The notes under the pieces are model-generated. The model worked only from the letters and a program-made list of their open reading frames with translations. It was not told the DNA's origin and searched no databases. 56,969 nt of DNA from Parabacteroides sp. (GTDB lineage: Bacteria > Bacteroidota > Bacteroidia > Bacteroidales > Tannerellaceae), in assembly GCA_019417325.1 (NCBI GenBank), contig DXVO01000002.1, positions 1 to 56,969 on the forward strand, in the 5' to 3' direction. How positions within the stretch are numbered: the first letter of the stretch is position 1; the number at the start of each line of letters is the position of its first letter. Below are positions 18,429 to 27,647 of the stretch, piece after piece. Both the position numbers and the translations under genes were made by a program.

Positions 18429-20957
18429 TTAGTGTTTATATTTATTTTCAAGCATCTTCATAAAATATCCTCCTACAACAGAACGTGCCTGGAATCCACG
18501 CTGGGACGCAGTAGAGGTGAAATGCCAGTCACTCAACGGGACACGTGATGTTGTTACATTGGCATAATCCCACACCGGAAGCATCAATGCTTCAAAATCA
18601 GCAGGAGAACCAGTCAGACAAGCCGTCCACAGAATCCAGTCTGATTTTGTATAGTCTTCACGATTATCCAAAGGCAAACCGTACTTATTCTGTTTTGTCA
18701 GATAATATGCCATCTCCTTTGTTGCTACTTCAGCAGGAAATATATTGAATCCCAGCAAACGGTCCCAAACCAGGTTATATTTCTGGCTCCATGTTCCCGG
18801 TTTATCAAATGTCAAACGATAATGGTCGCCATCAGCAGCCATGTCCACCCATTTATCTGCCATTTCTTTTGCAGCATTCAGATAACGTTCTGCTATCTCT
18901 GTCTTTCCTAACATTTCTGCCATCTTTCCATAACCGGCAATACCCATAATCGCTTTAATAGAAAGATTTGCATTGTGGGCGAAATGACCGGCAAAGTCGT
19001 CTGTACATAACTGGTTTTCCGGGTCTAATCCTTCTTTTAACAAATAATCAGCCCAAACAGTCAAGACATCCCAATGTTTAGCGGCATACTCGGCATTTCC
19101 TTCTATTTCGGAAATTGCAGTCGTAAGAATCAACATATTTCCACTTTCTTCTACCGGCATATCGCCGCCATAGGTTTGTCCGTTAGCTTTCGGATAAGTA
19201 CCAACATCATGAGCAGCAAACGGTTTAGCCCATTTTCCACTTTCACTGTAATAGAAAATAGGATTCAACATTCCTTTCAACAACTCCGGATTATAACACA
19301 AGAACATAGGTGCAGACGGATAAGTAATATCTACCGTACCAATCGAACCGTTACTGAAGTTTTCTTTTGAAAAGAAAAGAAGAGTACCGTCTTTATCTGT
19401 TACAAGCTTATGTGCAGCAATCGCCTGACGGTATGCAAGTGCACAAAGTTCTGCATATTTCTTTCCTCCGGCCGCTGTAGCATCACGCATCAATGCTGCA
19501 TCAAAATCGCCACAACGTTTCATTATTTCCGGATATAAACGAGCTCCGTTTTCAAATGCCTGGTAAATATCTACCTGTCCGTCATGTTTCCAATAAGGCA
19601 TACGGTTATCACCGAAATACTGGATAGAGTAGATATCATCATAACCAACCATCAAATGTCCGGCTACCGTACTTTGAGACACCTTTCCTAAATTATCCGT
19701 ATATGCCAATACGGTCATTTGCTTTTGCATATCAGAAGATACATTTTCTGCTTTCCCGGAAACCATGCCGGTTGCCATAAAGTCTTTTTTGGCTGCTGAA
19801 TATTCATCAATCGCTAATGAAACACGAGGCGATTTTTCAGAGGCAAGATAGAAATATCCCCAGTCTATCCGAATATCATCACCGGTTTTTGCCAATACGG
19901 GTTGCTCTTCTGTCCCGGTCTTCAGGTAACACATTCCGTTTTTTTCTATCATTTCAAATGAAACCGATTGGTCTGCCGAATTTACAGCCCATTGCGGAGT
20001 AGCTTCCAGATAGACCTGTACATCATGTTCTTTTCCATCCAATGCACGAACCTGATAAGTTATATAATTATAAGGAGAAGTCAGAGCTTCCAAATCATCC
20101 ATCAGGAAAGGAGCCGTAAAAATTAAATCCAATTGCACGCCACCACATTCAAAAGTATAGAATGTTTGTGTTGGCATCACATTTACATGCTTCTGTATGG
20201 CACGTTCGTTAAATGAGTTAGGACGTTCCACTTTCTTTACAAGCCCCAAATCCACATAGGCACCTCCTCCATTGTTATGACAATGGGCAGCCAGGACATT
20301 TCCTGTCGGTTTTATATTCTTGGCAATTTCATCCGGTATCTCTTTCAGCAAATCATAGTCCAGACCATTCCCTGTAACAGCTATCAAGGCACCATTCAGA
20401 TATACTTCAATATTATCATCATGTGAATATTGAAGCACGAGCGATTCTTTTTCCATTCCTTCAGGCCAGTCGAATGTACGGCGAACCCAAATATCATCGG
20501 TTTTCCATGGGGTAGAATAATAGGGATTATCCGTTGTTCCGAAGCCGGCTTTCCCTGTTTTCCAGCCTTGGGGATTGAAATCGACTGCCATCCAATCCGC
20601 AACAGGCTGGCTTTCTGTATAAAGTCCTTCCCAAGCCCCGGCTGCAGCAGTTTGTATAATCGGAGATACATCAAAATCTTCCATACCCATAAAACGATAA
20701 GATTTTCCATCTACACGTATTCCTCCAAGTAAAGGGAAATTCTTTCCGGTCCAATGACGAATTGTCTCGTCATTCAACTTATCGGTGAACGACCAGGCAC
20801 TGGTATACGGGTCGATCGTAACTAATGGTACCGCAGGAGCGCGGAGATTATTTTCTGCTGCAGGAACATACGTTTCAACAGCGTTTTTTGGTGCACAGGC
20901 ACTAAGTAGAGTAGTTAATACCCCTAAAGCGGCTAACTTACATGTTTTGTTATTCAT
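18429..20957 (-). CDS. DUF4965/DUF5127 'glutaminase A-like' lipoprotein with inserted jelly-roll domain
   Basis: 842 aa, lipobox LSAC (Cys21). The order is a DUF4964-type N-terminus (VPLVTIDPYTSAWSFTDKLND, LLGGIRVDGKSYRFMG), then an inserted jelly-roll of the beta-galactosidase type (about 115-245: DDIWVRRTFDWP, LVLQYSHDDNIEVYLNGALI, NVLAAHCHNNGGGAYVDLGL), then DUF5127 (about 265-500) and a C-terminal DUF4965/DUF1793 (alpha/alpha)6-like region (WAKPFAAHDVGTYP, LCTDDFAGHFAHNANLSIKAIMG). Databases call relatives glutaminases, yet their place in glycan loci and the toroid fold suggest a carbohydrate-active enzyme (inference). First gene of an operon with GH43. Confidence 0.85.
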   Translation of the reverse strand: MNNKTCKLAALGVLTTLLSACAPKNAVETYVPAAENNLRAPAVPLVTIDPYTSAWSFTDKLNDETIRHWTGKNFPLLGGIRVDGKSYRFMGMEDFDVSPIIQTAAAGAWEGLYTESQPVADWMAVDFNPQGWKTGKAGFGTTDNPYYSTPWKTDDIWVRRTFDWPEGMEKESLVLQYSHDDNIEVYLNGALIAVTGNGLDYDLLKEIPDEIAKNIKPTGNVLAAHCHNNGGGAYVDLGLVKKVERPNSFNERAIQKHVNVMPTQTFYTFECGGVQLDLIFTAPFLMDDLEALTSPYNYITYQVRALDGKEHDVQVYLEATPQWAVNSADQSVSFEMIEKNGMCYLKTGTEEQPVLAKTGDDIRIDWGYFYLASEKSPRVSLAIDEYSAAKKDFMATGMVSGKAENVSSDMQKQMTVLAYTDNLGKVSQSTVAGHLMVGYDDIYSIQYFGDNRMPYWKHDGQVDIYQAFENGARLYPEIMKRCGDFDAALMRDATAAGGKKYAELCALAYRQAIAAHKLVTDKDGTLLFFSKENFSNGSIGTVDITYPSAPMFLCYNPELLKGMLNPIFYYSESGKWAKPFAAHDVGTYPKANGQTYGGDMPVEESGNMLILTTAISEIEGNAEYAAKHWDVLTVWADYLLKEGLDPENQLCTDDFAGHFAHNANLSIKAIMGIAGYGKMAEMLGKTEIAERYLNAAKEMADKWVDMAADGDHYRLTFDKPGTWSQKYNLVWDRLLGFNIFPAEVATKEMAYYLTKQNKYGLPLDNREDYTKSDWILWTACLTGSPADFEALMLPVWDYANVTTSRVPLSDWHFTSTASQRGFQARSVVGGYFMKMLENKYKH

Positions 20958-21059
20958 TTCAACAAAGTTTTTATAATACTATAATTCCATTACACAACGA
21001 GTCATGGTCAACAACAAATAAAGACTAAAGAAAGAGAAAACGGAATTAATATTAAGTCC

Positions 21060-21668
21060 TTAGGAAGTCTTAATATCACTCAGCTCCACTAACTTATTCA
21101 CAATAGCATATACGGTTAAACCACTGGCACTATGAATCTGTAGTTTTCTGGCAATATTTCGCCGATGGGTAATAACCGTATGTGTAGAAAGGAATAAACG
21201 GTCGGCAATCTCCCGGTTGGTCATGCCCTTCACCACACAAACAACTATCTCTTTTTCACGGGAGCTTAATGTTTGCTGTTCTTCATTATCTCCATTCTCC
21301 CCTTCATTTTTCTTATTAAGCAATTCCAGCTTATGCTTGATCTCATCGGGGCTATCGTAAATACTGAATTGTTCGTCATACGACTTAAGCAATGCCTGGT
21401 CTGCCACAGAATACACGAATGCCACACATTTCATATCCGGACATCCGGCTTCTTCCTTAATATGCTCCAAGGCAAAATAGCCCGGCATAGCAGGATTAAT
21501 AATAAGAATATCCGGATTTACAGTCCGCAATGTATCCACCAACAAATCCGCAGACATCACTTCTGTCAGATTGAGATGAAAACCGGGCAGTTTCTTCAAA
21601 ATTATTTCCAGCCCACAACGCAAAATAACGGATGGTTCTGCAATCACTATTTTTAAATGGTTACTCAT
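21060..21668 (-). CDS. LuxR/NarL-type regulator with a degenerate receiver domain
   Basis: 202 aa. The N-terminal 120 residues have receiver topology, but the paired acidic residues are E11-P12 and the phosphoacceptor position in DILIINPAMPG is Asn58 in place of Asp. So aspartyl phosphorylation by a histidine kinase is unlikely. The C-terminal domain is an intact LuxR helix-turn-helix (LSSREKEIVVCVVKGMTNREIADRLFLSTHTV, about 137-168). The gene starts 6 bp after the hemerythrin gene stop, so the two are co-transcribed and probably linked in function, perhaps in a response to oxygen or nitric oxide (inference). Confidence 0.88.
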   Translation of the reverse strand: MSNHLKIVIAEPSVILRCGLEIILKKLPGFHLNLTEVMSADLLVDTLRTVNPDILIINPAMPGYFALEHIKEEAGCPDMKCVAFVYSVADQALLKSYDEQFSIYDSPDEIKHKLELLNKKNEGENGDNEEQQTLSSREKEIVVCVVKGMTNREIADRLFLSTHTVITHRRNIARKLQIHSASGLTVYAIVNKLVELSDIKTS

Positions 21669-21674
21669 ACAACA

Positions 21675-22367
21675 TTACTTCAATGATTTTTCAAGCGCCA
21701 AGATAACCGGAACAAACAAATAATCCTCTACATGGTTATGAGATGCCAAATCCTGCTCTGTAGCAAAAATATCAAACAATACGCTGTTCAACAAATTGCT
21801 TCCGGGACCCGGATAATACTTCAACAGGATATTCTTCAACTCGGTTATTTTCATTTCTATCTGGTCATGCCGCTTACGGAAAATCGTAATATTATACCTC
21901 GCATCCTTCACTCCATCCAATAGTCCGCGCACATAAGGAAATACAGTCTTTTCCTCATAGGACATATGCTTGTTTACCTCTTCCGCATATTCATCAAAAA
22001 AACGGGTGATAACAAAAGCCACATCCTTCGGGCATTCTTCTATGGCTTCCACCAGTTTACGGCGGATATGGGGTAAACGAAAATTCAAAAAATAATCATG
22101 GGCATTATGCAGGTAGGTAATCAATGATTCAACAGACAATCCTTTATCTATCTCTGATGCCGGAACCATAGCATCCTCTGTCAGGAAATTTACCACAGTT
22201 AAAAAAGTGTGAGTATCCACTCCATTTTGCCGGCAAACCTCCCCTATATTCTTTTCCCCGAAGCCTAATGCTATCCCGAAACGGCTCATTACAAGCACCA
22301 TCGGATAGTTTTCGCCTATCAGGTCACTCATTTTATCAGTTTCTTTATATTTTCCTATTTTGTACAT
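21675..22367 (-). CDS. RIC/ScdA-like hemerythrin-domain protein
   Basis: 230 aa (a second ATG at 22331 gives 218 aa and is equally possible). The N-terminus (about 15-70: NYPMVLVMSRFGIALGFGEKN, CRQNGVD) matches the ScdA_N/DUF542 pattern, but the usual Cys-Cys pair is replaced by GFGE. A hemerythrin domain follows with di-iron ligands visible in HNAHDYF, LPHIRRKL, HMSYEEKTVFPY, KRHDQIE and HNHVEDYLFVP. Proteins of the RIC/YtfE group repair iron-sulfur clusters after NO or oxidative stress; loss of the cysteines suggests a sensing or changed role. Co-transcribed with the LuxR-type gene downstream. No signal peptide, so cytosolic. Confidence 0.82.
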   Translation of the reverse strand: MYKIGKYKETDKMSDLIGENYPMVLVMSRFGIALGFGEKNIGEVCRQNGVDTHTFLTVVNFLTEDAMVPASEIDKGLSVESLITYLHNAHDYFLNFRLPHIRRKLVEAIEECPKDVAFVITRFFDEYAEEVNKHMSYEEKTVFPYVRGLLDGVKDARYNITIFRKRHDQIEMKITELKNILLKYYPGPGSNLLNSVLFDIFATEQDLASHNHVEDYLFVPVILALEKSLK

Positions 22368-22403
22368 AGATTCTGCCTCTCTTTTTCAGGGTTTTGAACC
22401 TGT

Positions 22404-22411
22404 CAAAGATA
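22404..22411 (-). promoter_or_regulatory. -7 box of the hemerythrin-luxR operon
   Basis: TATCTTTG on the minus strand matches TAnnTTTG; the start codon follows within 40 nt. No matching -33 TTTG. Confidence 0.5.
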
Positions 22412-22466
22412 CGACTTTTTTACGACAATACAGGTTACAGAATAAAATGCCTGTAAGATATATAAA

Positions 22467-22513
22467 AAGGAATCACCGAACAGTTCATGACCTGAACTGC
22501 CTGATGATTCCTT
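22467..22513 (-). terminator. Terminator-like long hairpin after the coiled-coil lipoprotein genes
   Basis: Two nested perfect stems, AAGGAATCA/TGATTCCTT (9 bp) and CAGTTCA/TGAACTG (7 bp), are separated by a symmetric 5-nt internal loop (ccgaa/cctga). On the minus strand TTTTTATATA follows. ATGATTCCTTT is repeated directly at 22504 and 22528. Confidence 0.7.
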
Positions 22514-22539
22514 TACATATTAAAGATATGATTCCTTTT

Positions 22540-24396
22540 TTATGCAATCCAGATATATCCTATACCGCGGGCATACACTCCATCAACACGTTTTACCCAT
22601 ATAATCACGCCATATAATCCTTGTTCCGGCGCTACTTTCCTAATAGTGAATTTTCTTTTATCCGAACTATCATAAGAAACAGAAAAACCTGTAGTTACCG
22701 TATTTTTTGCTTCAAAATTGGAAGGATAACCACCAAGTATTTTACCATAAGTTGTTTTATCAACATTATAATCTACAGCGTTACCATTGTAATAATCATA
22801 TTTAAAGCCTTTTTCATGTATCAAGCCTGTCCCATCAAAACCGACATCTCCATCCAAATCAGGTCTTTTCACATCATAAGCGACCCAAAAAGAAAGGTCT
22901 TTTGCCGTAGTTTCATTTGCAGTAACAATACTACTCTTTAATTTTAGGACTTCAACTTCTACCTTTTCTATCTTATTTGCAGCAAGAACCGTATTTGCAG
23001 TAGGCTTTAACCCCGCATAGTAAGTGACAGACGTACTTGAAAAAGTTATATTACTACATCCGGAGCCACTATGATCATGTTTTTCTCTAATCAACACACC
23101 ATCAGTAAGACTATTAGAGGGGTCCACTAACAAATAAAAGCTGGTTACCACGGGAATATTCGACAAATCAAAAGCAGGAGATAATACTTTTACTTCGTCT
23201 GTTTTATTTGGATTCCATAATAGATGTAATCCCGTATAATCCTGCGATACATTATCAAATGCAACAATAAATTCATTAGGAACTTTACTATCTGTTACCC
23301 GTTCTATACTATAAATTTTCACATCATCAAAATCATCAATCACTGAAGATTTGGTCTGCCCTTTGGTCAAATGGAAAGATGAAGCGACAACCCCTTCTAA
23401 TGAGGCTCCATTTGCAGTATTTAAAACAAAATTTATAGCAGGCTTCTTCGTCGTATTATCCACATAAGTGTCACTTACTATTACAATACTTGTGATAAAA
23501 TCACGTAGTGCAGGAATTGTAAACGTTTCAGTATTACCATTATTAGTTATAGTGAACGTATATGCCAAATTATCTAGTTTGAGATTTACCTTACTAAAAT
23601 TAAGATTTTCAGAATTTGCGACATTGATTGTTTTCTCTTCTCCGTCTTTTCCTTCTTTATATTTAATGATATAATGACCTTTAGCATCTGTTTGGACAGA
23701 AGTAATGACCATGTTTTGTTGAAGAGCCAATACAGAACTTTCCAAGGCAGACAATTTACTATTCAACTCTGTCTCAACTCGTTTTGCTTCAGAGGAAGCC
23801 TTATCTGCAGTCACTTTTATTGCAGCTATTTCAGTCTCCATGCCTGCACAATCCGATATGACAGAATCCGCCTTTTTCTGGGCATTTTCAATATCTACGG
23901 CCAAAGCATCATACTTATTCTTCATGCCTTGTATATCAGAATTTAGCTGTTCTGCCTCTTTACTTAAAGCACCATGCTTTTCTATTGCATCTTGCAAATC
24001 TATCCGGGCTTGAGCTATTTCCACTTCCAATGCGGCTTGCTTTTGTTGCCCGCTCAATATGTCCGCCTGTGCTTTTGCCACCTCTCCCTTCAAGTTTTCG
24101 TGTCTTTCAACAGTTTCATCCAAAAGAGTTTGTGTTGCATCGGATTGAGCCTTTAGTATTACATAATGTCCCTGTAAGGTCGAAACTTCAGAACTCTGGG
24201 CACTTAAACTATCGCGTACCCCTGTCAGATAAGATGCTGAAAAATCAACTAACAAATCGTGAAATTCCTCCGAAGTATAAAGAGCTGCATTATGTTGTTC
24301 CAGATTTGATATCCGTTCATCCAATCTTTTATGACACCCTGTAAATAGTAATACTATTCCCAATAGCATCATAACAAAAGTCTTATTATTATTCAT
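22540..24396 (-). CDS. Coiled-coil lipoprotein, full-length copy of a tandem pair
   Basis: 618 aa with lipobox LFTGC (Cys21). Residues about 25-225 are a long alpha-helical, heptad-rich region (repeated ALEVEIAQARIDL, AEQLNSDIQGMKNKYDAL, VETELNSKLSALESSVLAL). Then comes a small domain, MVITSVQTDAKGHYIIKYKEGKDGEEKTI, that resembles the segment after the short coiled coil of DUF4988-type Bacteroidales lipoproteins. A beta-rich region follows, with a C-terminal third (about 430-618) that I do not recognise. It lies 12 bp after a shorter paralogue and ends before a strong terminator. Function unknown; a surface-exposed spacer or adhesin on a helical stalk is a guess. Confidence 0.8.
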   Translation of the reverse strand: MNNNKTFVMMLLGIVLLFTGCHKRLDERISNLEQHNAALYTSEEFHDLLVDFSASYLTGVRDSLSAQSSEVSTLQGHYVILKAQSDATQTLLDETVERHENLKGEVAKAQADILSGQQKQAALEVEIAQARIDLQDAIEKHGALSKEAEQLNSDIQGMKNKYDALAVDIENAQKKADSVISDCAGMETEIAAIKVTADKASSEAKRVETELNSKLSALESSVLALQQNMVITSVQTDAKGHYIIKYKEGKDGEEKTINVANSENLNFSKVNLKLDNLAYTFTITNNGNTETFTIPALRDFITSIVIVSDTYVDNTTKKPAINFVLNTANGASLEGVVASSFHLTKGQTKSSVIDDFDDVKIYSIERVTDSKVPNEFIVAFDNVSQDYTGLHLLWNPNKTDEVKVLSPAFDLSNIPVVTSFYLLVDPSNSLTDGVLIREKHDHSGSGCSNITFSSTSVTYYAGLKPTANTVLAANKIEKVEVEVLKLKSSIVTANETTAKDLSFWVAYDVKRPDLDGDVGFDGTGLIHEKGFKYDYYNGNAVDYNVDKTTYGKILGGYPSNFEAKNTVTTGFSVSYDSSDKRKFTIRKVAPEQGLYGVIIWVKRVDGVYARGIGYIWIA

Positions 24397-24408
24397 ATGC
24401 CCTTAAAA

Positions 24409-25668
24409 TCAAATGGATGATACTGGAGATAAACTAAATGCAGGAGACAAAACTTTAACCTCGCCGCTGGTTCCCGGGCTCCATAACAAATGCAAACCTG
24501 AATAATCCTGTGATATATTATCAAAGACTAAAACAAATTCATTAGGGACTTTGCTGTCTGTTACCCGTTCTATGCTATAAATCTTCACATCTGTAAAATC
24601 CTCTATCGCAGTAGATTTTGTTTGTCCCTTAATTAAATGGAAAGATGTCTGTGTCACACCACTCAAAGAAGTCCCATTGGATGTATTTAAAACTATATTC
24701 ATAGCCGGTTTATTCGTCACAGCATCTTTATAAGTGCTGCTCACGACAACAATACTTGTGATAAAATCACGTGCTGCCGGAAGAGTAAAGGTCTCGGTCT
24801 GACCATCATTTGTGATTGTAAAAGTATAAGCCAAATTATCTTTATCAACAAGCTGGACCTTGCTGAAATTGAGATTCTCAGAATTAGCAACGTTTATCGT
24901 TTTTTCTTCTGCATCTTTTCCTTCTTTATATTTAATTATATAATTATTTTTTGCATCTGTCTGAACAGATGTGATAACCATATTTTGTTGAAGTGCCAAT
25001 ACAGAGCTTTCCAATGAAGATAATTTGCTATTCAATTCAGTCTCAACTCGTTGAACTTCTTTAAGCGCATTATCTGCAACTTCTTTTATAGCTGCAACTT
25101 CAACCTTCAGAGCGTCACATGCTGCTACAGCCGAATCGGCTCTTGTCTGAGCTTGTTTCACCTCATTATCCAGAGTCTCATGCATTTGAACCAGATTTGC
25201 TAAATCAGTTTTTGCCTGTTCCACTTCCTCACTTAACTCTCCGTATTTCCGGATTGTTTCCTGTATGTCAGCCTGTGCCTGGACTATTTCAGCTTCCAAA
25301 GCTGCTTGTTTCTGTTGTCCTTCCTGTATATCAGCTTGTGCCTTAACAACTTCTGTCTGTAAACTTTCATGTCTTCCAATAGTAGTATTTAAAAGAGTCT
25401 GCGTGGCATCTGATTGTTCTTTTAGTACTGAATGTTTTCCATGTAGCACAGAAATGTCGGAACTTTGCGTACTTAAACTATCCCGCACTCCTGCAACATA
25501 AGATGCAGAAAATTTTGTCAACAAATTGTGGAAGTCTGCTGAAGTATAATAATCAGCATTGAATTGTTCCAGATCAGATAGCCGTTCATCTAATCTCTTA
25601 TGACACCCAGTGAACAGCAATGCTGCACTAAGAAGTGTCAAAATGAAAGTTGTTTTCTTATTTCTCAT
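24409..25668 (-). CDS. Coiled-coil lipoprotein, C-terminally truncated paralogue
   Basis: 419 aa, lipobox LFTGC (Cys22). It aligns with the next gene from the signal peptide through LHLLW and VKVLSPAF, with many identical stretches (SSLESSVLALQQNMVITSV, YSIERVTDSKVPNEF). It then ends as SLSPVSSI where the paralogue goes on for about 190 residues. The coiled coil also differs in register and length. First gene of a two-gene operon; the spacer of 12 bp (TTTTAAGGGCAT) contains the next gene's AAGGG ribosome-binding-like sequence. It may be a working short form or a decaying duplicate; the open frame and clean spacing favour a working gene. Confidence 0.78.
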   Translation of the reverse strand: MRNKKTTFILTLLSAALLFTGCHKRLDERLSDLEQFNADYYTSADFHNLLTKFSASYVAGVRDSLSTQSSDISVLHGKHSVLKEQSDATQTLLNTTIGRHESLQTEVVKAQADIQEGQQKQAALEAEIVQAQADIQETIRKYGELSEEVEQAKTDLANLVQMHETLDNEVKQAQTRADSAVAACDALKVEVAAIKEVADNALKEVQRVETELNSKLSSLESSVLALQQNMVITSVQTDAKNNYIIKYKEGKDAEEKTINVANSENLNFSKVQLVDKDNLAYTFTITNDGQTETFTLPAARDFITSIVVVSSTYKDAVTNKPAMNIVLNTSNGTSLSGVTQTSFHLIKGQTKSTAIEDFTDVKIYSIERVTDSKVPNEFVLVFDNISQDYSGLHLLWSPGTSGEVKVLSPAFSLSPVSSI

Positions 25669-26271
25669 ATGGTTAAAAAAACATCCCCACCCATCGGATG
25701 CAATTAAGAATCGTATTAAGAATGTGGAGTGGTTACAAATAAATTCATCACATTCTTTATTATTACATAAAGTTTATTAGATTATTTATTGATTTAGTTT
25801 ATTTCATCGAAATATATACATCTTTGTTACAATAGCTTTTTGTCTTTTACAAACGATCTCCTTATAATGGATCATTGGTTACACAACAACATAATTTTTA
25901 CTTGGGCTATATTAATTAGGGTTATCTATTTCTCTACAAAAATAGATTTATTTATCTATTAAAAAAAACGCCATTTTAATTACGTTAACAACTAAGCATC
26001 AAGTTCATAGCTCAATACTACATTTGTGAAAAGCCCATGCAATTTGAATATCAAAAACACCAACCATTACCAACCGTTCATTTCCATTCAAGAACAACAA
26101 CATTGCAGTTTTATGGACACACAAACAATAAACTATTATTAATATACAATAACAATACTTTATCTTCAAAACATTCATATTAAAATGAATGCAAGAGATA
26201 TATCTTTATAAAAAACGGACCTACAACACTAATAAGCATACACATAGATAAAACAACAAAGCTCAATATTC
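25669..26271. other. AT-rich intergenic region
   Basis: 603 bp without a credible gene. It holds a 9-bp inverted repeat in the leader of the lipoprotein operon (25718-25726 with 25749-25757), a -7 candidate at 25937, and a weak hairpin at 26172-26191 that could end the Rid-like gene. Nothing else seen. Confidence 0.5.
25937..25944 (-). promoter_or_regulatory. Candidate -7 box of the lipoprotein pair
   Basis: TATTTTTG on the minus strand matches TAnnTTTG; it implies a leader of about 260 nt. No -33 match, so support is modest. Confidence 0.35.
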
Positions 26272-27417
26272 TTACAACACAGCAAAAGTCTCATCCCCTT
26301 CCTTCGTTATTGCGGTACACTCTATTTCAACCAGCCAGCCTGTACGGCAGACCGGGGCACGAACAATCAAATAAGGCATTTCCGAATAATTAGTAATCAT
26401 AAATTGTTTTATCCGTGCATAATCTGCTGTATCACGCACATAAATAATAGCTTGCATAATATCGTGGAGGGTAGCGTTAGCCTCTTGCAGCAAGGCGGTT
26501 ATATTCTCCATCATACGTCCGGCCTGCCGAATCACATCACCGGGATAAACAATATCTCCATGGTTGTCGATACTGGCAGTACCTGAAATAAAGATATGCC
26601 GACGATCTCCATAAGTAACAGCAACGCCTCGCTCAAACGTCACACCATATTCATACGTTTTATTTAAATGAGTCGGAGCATAGAGGTAACGAACTTGTTC
26701 CGGTACTATTCCCGATACCGCATATGTATCCATTGTGACGAAAACCATCGGATCAACATGCCGCCCTTCAATTCCTGTACTTGCAATATAATGAGTATCT
26801 TCCTTCAGGTTTTGTGTAGCGAAGACTTCTCTTCGTGCTTTCACGACCCCTGGATAGTTCACATCCACATTTTGCACAAATATCCAGGTACGCAAACAAT
26901 TTGTGGCCAAAGTACATCCAGCACTCATAAGCTGCATAATATAATCCCGAAAAATAAGACGTGTCTGATATTCCGAATTGGCAGCCTTATTACAAAGATT
27001 TGCTCCAATAATCTGACGGTAACTGCCATGACCGGCCTCAAACAATCCGCTGGGTAACACCCGGGTCTGTACACCTGTCTGCAACCATGCCCAAAGTGCA
27101 ATCTTGGTTCCATTCATAGGAGCTTGTTGTACGATGGATAGAGCAGAATAAGGTTGTAGCCTTTCCCGTTCCATCAATTCTTCCGTCTGGTTCGTTACAT
27201 CACTCAAAAAATAACGGCGGAACAGACAACTTGGATTCCCTGAAAGTTCCATGACACAAGCACTGTAGGTTTCCTGTATGGATTGCAGCTGTGTATGAAA
27301 ATCATCCATACATTCTACTTGCTGAAGAAGTAAATGATATTCAGTAATTCCCCGGTTTGTTTCAAATGAAGTGATTTGTATCTCAGTCTTATTATAGAGT
27401 TTCTTTATTAAATTCAT
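26272..27417 (-). CDS. Rid/YjgF-superfamily protein with chorismatase-like layout
   Basis: About 381 aa from the ATG at 27417. A TTG at 27441 would add eight residues but overlaps the -7 box, so it is rejected. The C-terminal ~140 residues (RHIFISGTASIDNHGDIVYPGDVIRQAGRMMENITALL, MQAIIYVRD, CRTGWLVEIECTA) are a clear Rid/YjgF domain. The N-terminal half is a diverged partner domain (ACVMELSGNPSCLFRRYFLSD). That two-part layout and length are those of the FkbO/Hyg5/XanB2 chorismatase-like group, which act on chorismate; RidA-type imine deaminase activity is the alternative. No signal peptide. Neighbours give no pathway hint. Confidence 0.75.
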   Translation of the reverse strand: MNLIKKLYNKTEIQITSFETNRGITEYHLLLQQVECMDDFHTQLQSIQETYSACVMELSGNPSCLFRRYFLSDVTNQTEELMERERLQPYSALSIVQQAPMNGTKIALWAWLQTGVQTRVLPSGLFEAGHGSYRQIIGANLCNKAANSEYQTRLIFRDYIMQLMSAGCTLATNCLRTWIFVQNVDVNYPGVVKARREVFATQNLKEDTHYIASTGIEGRHVDPMVFVTMDTYAVSGIVPEQVRYLYAPTHLNKTYEYGVTFERGVAVTYGDRRHIFISGTASIDNHGDIVYPGDVIRQAGRMMENITALLQEANATLHDIMQAIIYVRDTADYARIKQFMITNYSEMPYLIVRAPVCRTGWLVEIECTAITKEGDETFAVL

Positions 27418-27438
27418 GGTTACGTCATTTCTTTTTCC

Positions 27439-27446
27439 CAAAGATA
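27439..27446 (-). promoter_or_regulatory. -7 box of the Rid-like gene
   Basis: TATCTTTG (minus strand) lies 21 bp before the ATG at 27417. It excludes the upstream TTG start. Confidence 0.55.
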
Positions 27447-27610
27447 TAAAAATATTTTTTATTTGAGCCAGATAAAACTGTCGTTTAAGCAGAGCCTAAA
27501 GGCAGTCTTACAGAAGTTAAACAGCAGTAATAGCGACATTTTAATGTTATTTCATAAGAAAATCACAATTAGTAGGTAGAAAAACCATTCTTTTTACTCA
27601 CCTATAGGTA

Positions 27611-27641
27611 TTGTGAGCTTTTATGTGAAGGGCTAACTTTG
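27611..27641 (+). promoter_or_regulatory. Promoter in the Rid-CDF intergenic region
   Basis: ATTG (-33, TTG at 27611-27613), 20-bp spacer and TAACTTTG (-7, 27634-27641). The next annotated start is 290 bp away and a terminator lies between, so it probably serves a short transcript. Confidence 0.55.
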
Positions 27642-27647
27642 CAATGT

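Noticed and set aside
24409..25668. Pseudogene call for the short coiled-coil lipoprotein
   Set aside because: Start, lipobox and frame are intact over 419 codons and the spacing to the next gene is clean; truncation relative to the paralogue is not evidence enough of loss of function.
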